Assembly (NCBI RefSeq): GCF_001730365.1
Contig: NZ_MIKB01000013.1
Span: 62,001 to 126,000, forward strand
Source: Enterococcus quebecensis
Lineage (GTDB): Bacteria > Bacillota > Bacilli > Lactobacillales > Enterococcaceae
DNA length: 64,000 bases
Direction: 5' to 3'
Shown: piece by piece, positions 61,719-64,000 of the stretch
Numbering within the stretch: position 1 is the first letter of the stretch
Layout: every line of letters begins with the position of its first letter
The notes under the pieces: model-generated
Told to the model about the DNA's origin: nothing
Database searches by the model: none
What the model saw: only the letters and a program-made list of their open reading frames with translations
Made by a program: the position numbers and the translations under genes

Positions 61719-63544
61719 TCCCACCAATCCTCCTCATAAGGTTCATAAGGCAAGGATATATAAAAGGTAGAACCTTGACCTTCTTTACTTTCCACCCAAA
61801 TTGCTCCATTATGGGCTTTGACTACTTCTCTTGAGATGGCTAATCCAAGTCCTGTCCCGCCTTGTTCACGGGCACGAGCTTTATCCACTCGATAAAAGCG
61901 ATCAAACACTTTATTAACGTCTTTTTTAGGAATCCCAAGGCCTTGGTCCGTTACACTGAACACGACATTATTATGTGTTTCTAACAAACGACAAGTGATT
62001 TCTCCCCCATCAGGAGAATATTTGATAGCGTTATTTAAGATATTATCCAAGACTTGAATAACTTTGTCTGTGTCAAGCTCGACCCATAAGTCTCGTTTGG
62101 TGAACTCACGATGTATCGTATATTTTTTATCATTTCCTTCAACCATCATATCAAATCGATCTAACACAAAATTGATCAACTCATTAAAATTGACATACTC
62201 TAACTGTAATTCACCGTTACCGGAATCCATTCTTGAAAGATTTAGTAAATCATTGATCATTCGAATCATCCGATCAGTTTCTTCCAATGTCACTTTCAAG
62301 AAATTTGGAGCAATTTCAGGATTTTCCCAAGCGCCTTCGCTTAGTGCTTCAATGTAGCTTCGCATACTAGTTAATGGCGTTCGCAATTCATGAGAAACAT
62401 TAGATACAAATTCTCGACGTTCCCGCTCATTCTTTTCTTGTTCCGTTACATCATGAAGTACACAAACAAGACCAGTAATAAATCCCGATTCACGACGAAT
62501 CATTGCAAAATCAACACGAATGATCATTTGATCTTCTTCCATTGAAGACGACGATCGATCAATCAAAATTTCCTCTGGTTCTTCTAGTAATTTCCGCAAA
62601 GTATAATCCGTTTCAATGTCTAAAAGTTCCAATAACGAAGAACCAATCACGTGCTCATCTTTAACGTTCAGTAAAGAAAGGGCCATTTCATTGATCGTAA
62701 TAACCTTTCCTCGTCTATCTGTCGCAATAACACCATCCGTCATATGAGCCAAAACACTATCCAAACGATTTCGTTCAGCCTCCATTGTTTCTTGGGCTTC
62801 TTCAATTCTTTCAGATAACTGGTTAAAGGTTTCTGCCAACTGACCTAACTCATCTTTTCCGTAGACTTTGACTTTTCCAGTATAATCACCTCTGGCAATC
62901 CGCAACGCTTGTTCTCTCATCTCACCAATTGGTTGAGTGATCGATCTTGCAATCAATAGTGTCACAATAATCGAAATCGCTCCAGCAATAATTGAAGCGG
63001 TGAAAAAGATACGGGCAGTGTCTGTAATTTCCTGGTATTTCCCCTCGATATTGCTTTTAACATAAAGAACCCCGATGACTGTGTCGCCAGTCGGGGATTG
63101 GATAGGCTGAACATTAATGTATACACGTTTATCTTTATCCATGGCTGAATATTTTTTAGCACTAAAATCATTCAAGTCACGATAATCATTTTTTTTACCG
63201 ATAATTCCTTGCTGATTCAAATCACTTGAAGCACGTACAATCCCTTTATCATCAACGACACGAGCTTCAATCGTTTCAGAAGCAGATAAGTCACTCAGTG
63301 TTTTCTTTAGGTTAGCATCGATTTCTGTACGATCACGATCTTTTTCTCCTAACTTAGTACTAAGTGTACTAGCCAGTTGGGTTACTTGTAGGTCAACAGT
63401 TTTTTTATAATCATTTATAGTTGTAGACTCCAACTCACGGATGAAATAGCCTCCAATGATTTGGATTGCTATCAATAGTAATAAGATAAATGATAACGCA
63501 ATCTTAAAGTTTACCGATTGAAAAAAGTGAACTTTTTTCTTCAT
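61715..63544 (-). CDS. walK: Cell-wall sensor histidine kinase WalK
   Basis: This 609-aa membrane kinase has an N-terminal helix (about 10-30), an extracytoplasmic Cache/PAS-like sensor (about 35-180), a second helix (about 183-203), a HAMP domain, a cytoplasmic PAS domain (ERNRLDSVLAHMTDGVIATD), the phospho-acceptor HisKA box VSHELRTPLTSM and HATPase motifs (NNAIKYSPDGG, DQGLGIPKKD, GTGLGLAIS). The layout matches the essential WalK that controls autolysin and peptidoglycan turnover genes through WalR. It follows walR by 6 nt. Confidence 0.97.
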   Translation of the reverse strand: MKKKVHFFQSVNFKIALSFILLLLIAIQIIGGYFIRELESTTINDYKKTVDLQVTQLASTLSTKLGEKDRDRTEIDANLKKTLSDLSASETIEARVVDDKGIVRASSDLNQQGIIGKKNDYRDLNDFSAKKYSAMDKDKRVYINVQPIQSPTGDTVIGVLYVKSNIEGKYQEITDTARIFFTASIIAGAISIIVTLLIARSITQPIGEMREQALRIARGDYTGKVKVYGKDELGQLAETFNQLSERIEEAQETMEAERNRLDSVLAHMTDGVIATDRRGKVITINEMALSLLNVKDEHVIGSSLLELLDIETDYTLRKLLEEPEEILIDRSSSSMEEDQMIIRVDFAMIRRESGFITGLVCVLHDVTEQEKNERERREFVSNVSHELRTPLTSMRSYIEALSEGAWENPEIAPNFLKVTLEETDRMIRMINDLLNLSRMDSGNGELQLEYVNFNELINFVLDRFDMMVEGNDKKYTIHREFTKRDLWVELDTDKVIQVLDNILNNAIKYSPDGGEITCRLLETHNNVVFSVTDQGLGIPKKDVNKVFDRFYRVDKARAREQGGTGLGLAISREVVKAHNGAIWVESKEGQGSTFYISLPYEPYEEDWWE

Positions 63545-63550
63545 AAATCA

Positions 63551-64000
63551 CTACTCCTGTTCAGGGTTTCGAAGATAATAGCCGACACCACGACGAGTGA
63601 CTAAATAAGTCGGATGGCTTGGGCTATCTTCAATTTTCTCTCTTAAACGACGCACCGTTACATCCACTGTACGAACATCACCAAAATAATCATAGCCCCA
63701 AACAGTTTGGAGTAAATGTTCACGTGTCATCACTTGTCCAATATGTTTGGCTAAATAATAAAGCAATTCAAATTCACGGTGTGTCAGCTCGATTTTATCT
63801 CCTCGCTTAGATACCATATAAGCATCTGGGTGAATCGTTAAATCGCCAATCGTTAATTCTGATTGCGTTGTTGATTCTGCTTCTTTAGCACTAGTCGCAC
63901 CACGGCGTAGATTTGCTTTGACGCGGGCTACAAGTTCACGATTAGAAAAAGGCTTTGTTACATAATCATCTGCACCAAGTTCTAGTCCTAAAACTTTATC
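63551..64000 (-). CDS. walR: Response regulator WalR (C-terminal part; start beyond window)
   Basis: The visible 149 residues begin in the receiver domain ([33 protein letters not shown], with the conserved lysine in TKPF). They run through the OmpR/PhoB winged helix ([73 protein letters not shown]) to a stop at 63551. The phospho-acceptor aspartate lies outside. Pairing with walK identifies it. Confidence 0.96.
   Translation of the reverse strand, partial: DKVLGLELGADDYVTKPFSNRELVARVKANLRRGATSAKEAESTTQSELTIGDLTIHPDAYMVSKRGDKIELTHREFELLYYLAKHIGQVMTREHLLQTVWGYDYFGDVRTVDVTVRRLREKIEDSPSHPTYLVTRRGVGYYLRNPEQE

Overview
The window is low-GC Firmicute chromosome and most likely comes from an Enterococcus. 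The signs are an IreB homologue next to the YqgF Holliday-junction resolvase, a complete walRK-yycH-yycI-yycJ block, a rimP-nusA-ylxR-ylxQ-infB-rbfA block followed by truB-ribF, an asparagine/glutamine-rich IF2 and strong AGGAGG ribosome binding sites. The species cannot be fixed from the sequence alone.

Positions 1-28 kb hold a nonribosomal peptide synthetase (NRPS) locus. Three large synthetase genes read leftwards from about 21.8 kb: a 1040-aa C-A-T protein, a 3031-aa C-A-T-E-C-A-T protein with a C-terminal degenerate condensation/epimerisation-like domain, and a protein of at least 3193 aa (A-T-E-C-A-T-E-C-A...) that runs off the left edge. Diverging from them on the + strand are a BcrA/LanF-like ABC ATPase, its permease, a 76-aa membrane protein, a fused ABC exporter and a type II thioesterase. 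A convergent Sfp-type phosphopantetheinyl transferase closes the locus. Together these supply assembly, carrier-protein activation, editing, export and probably self-protection for a peptide of at least six residues containing at least three D-residues. The assembly line is odd: module 4 has no condensation domain of its own, and the protein before it ends in a C/E-like domain whose HHxxxDG motif reads HHIVWDK.

Positions 28-37 kb are core housekeeping genes on the minus strand (ribF, truB, a secreted coiled-coil/CAP protein, rbfA, infB, ylxQ, ylxR, nusA, rimP).

Positions 37-48 kb are accessory. They carry a V8-like serine protease, rnhC, two paralogous 169-aa secreted proteins with a decayed third copy, another small secreted protein, an Rgg-type regulator with a single-span membrane protein, and much gene-poor decayed DNA. 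Within this zone, 42285-47881 is bounded by 90-bp direct repeats. The right copy is the 3' end and terminator of an intact DUF1292 gene, and a tyrosine-recombinase remnant that has lost its catalytic arginine lies directly beside it. I read this as a decayed integrated element of about 5.5 kb.

Positions 48-64 kb are again mostly core: DUF1292, yqgF, ireB; an argCBDF operon without argJ and with a clear promoter; a GyrI-like protein; a DUF554 protein; a two-gene ThrE exporter whose halves are separated by a 66/67-bp direct repeat; a GNAT enzyme; a YcgQ/YcgR-type permease pair; and yycJ-yycI-yycH-walK-walR, with walR cut by the right edge. I recognised no tRNA, rRNA, CRISPR array or intact insertion sequence.
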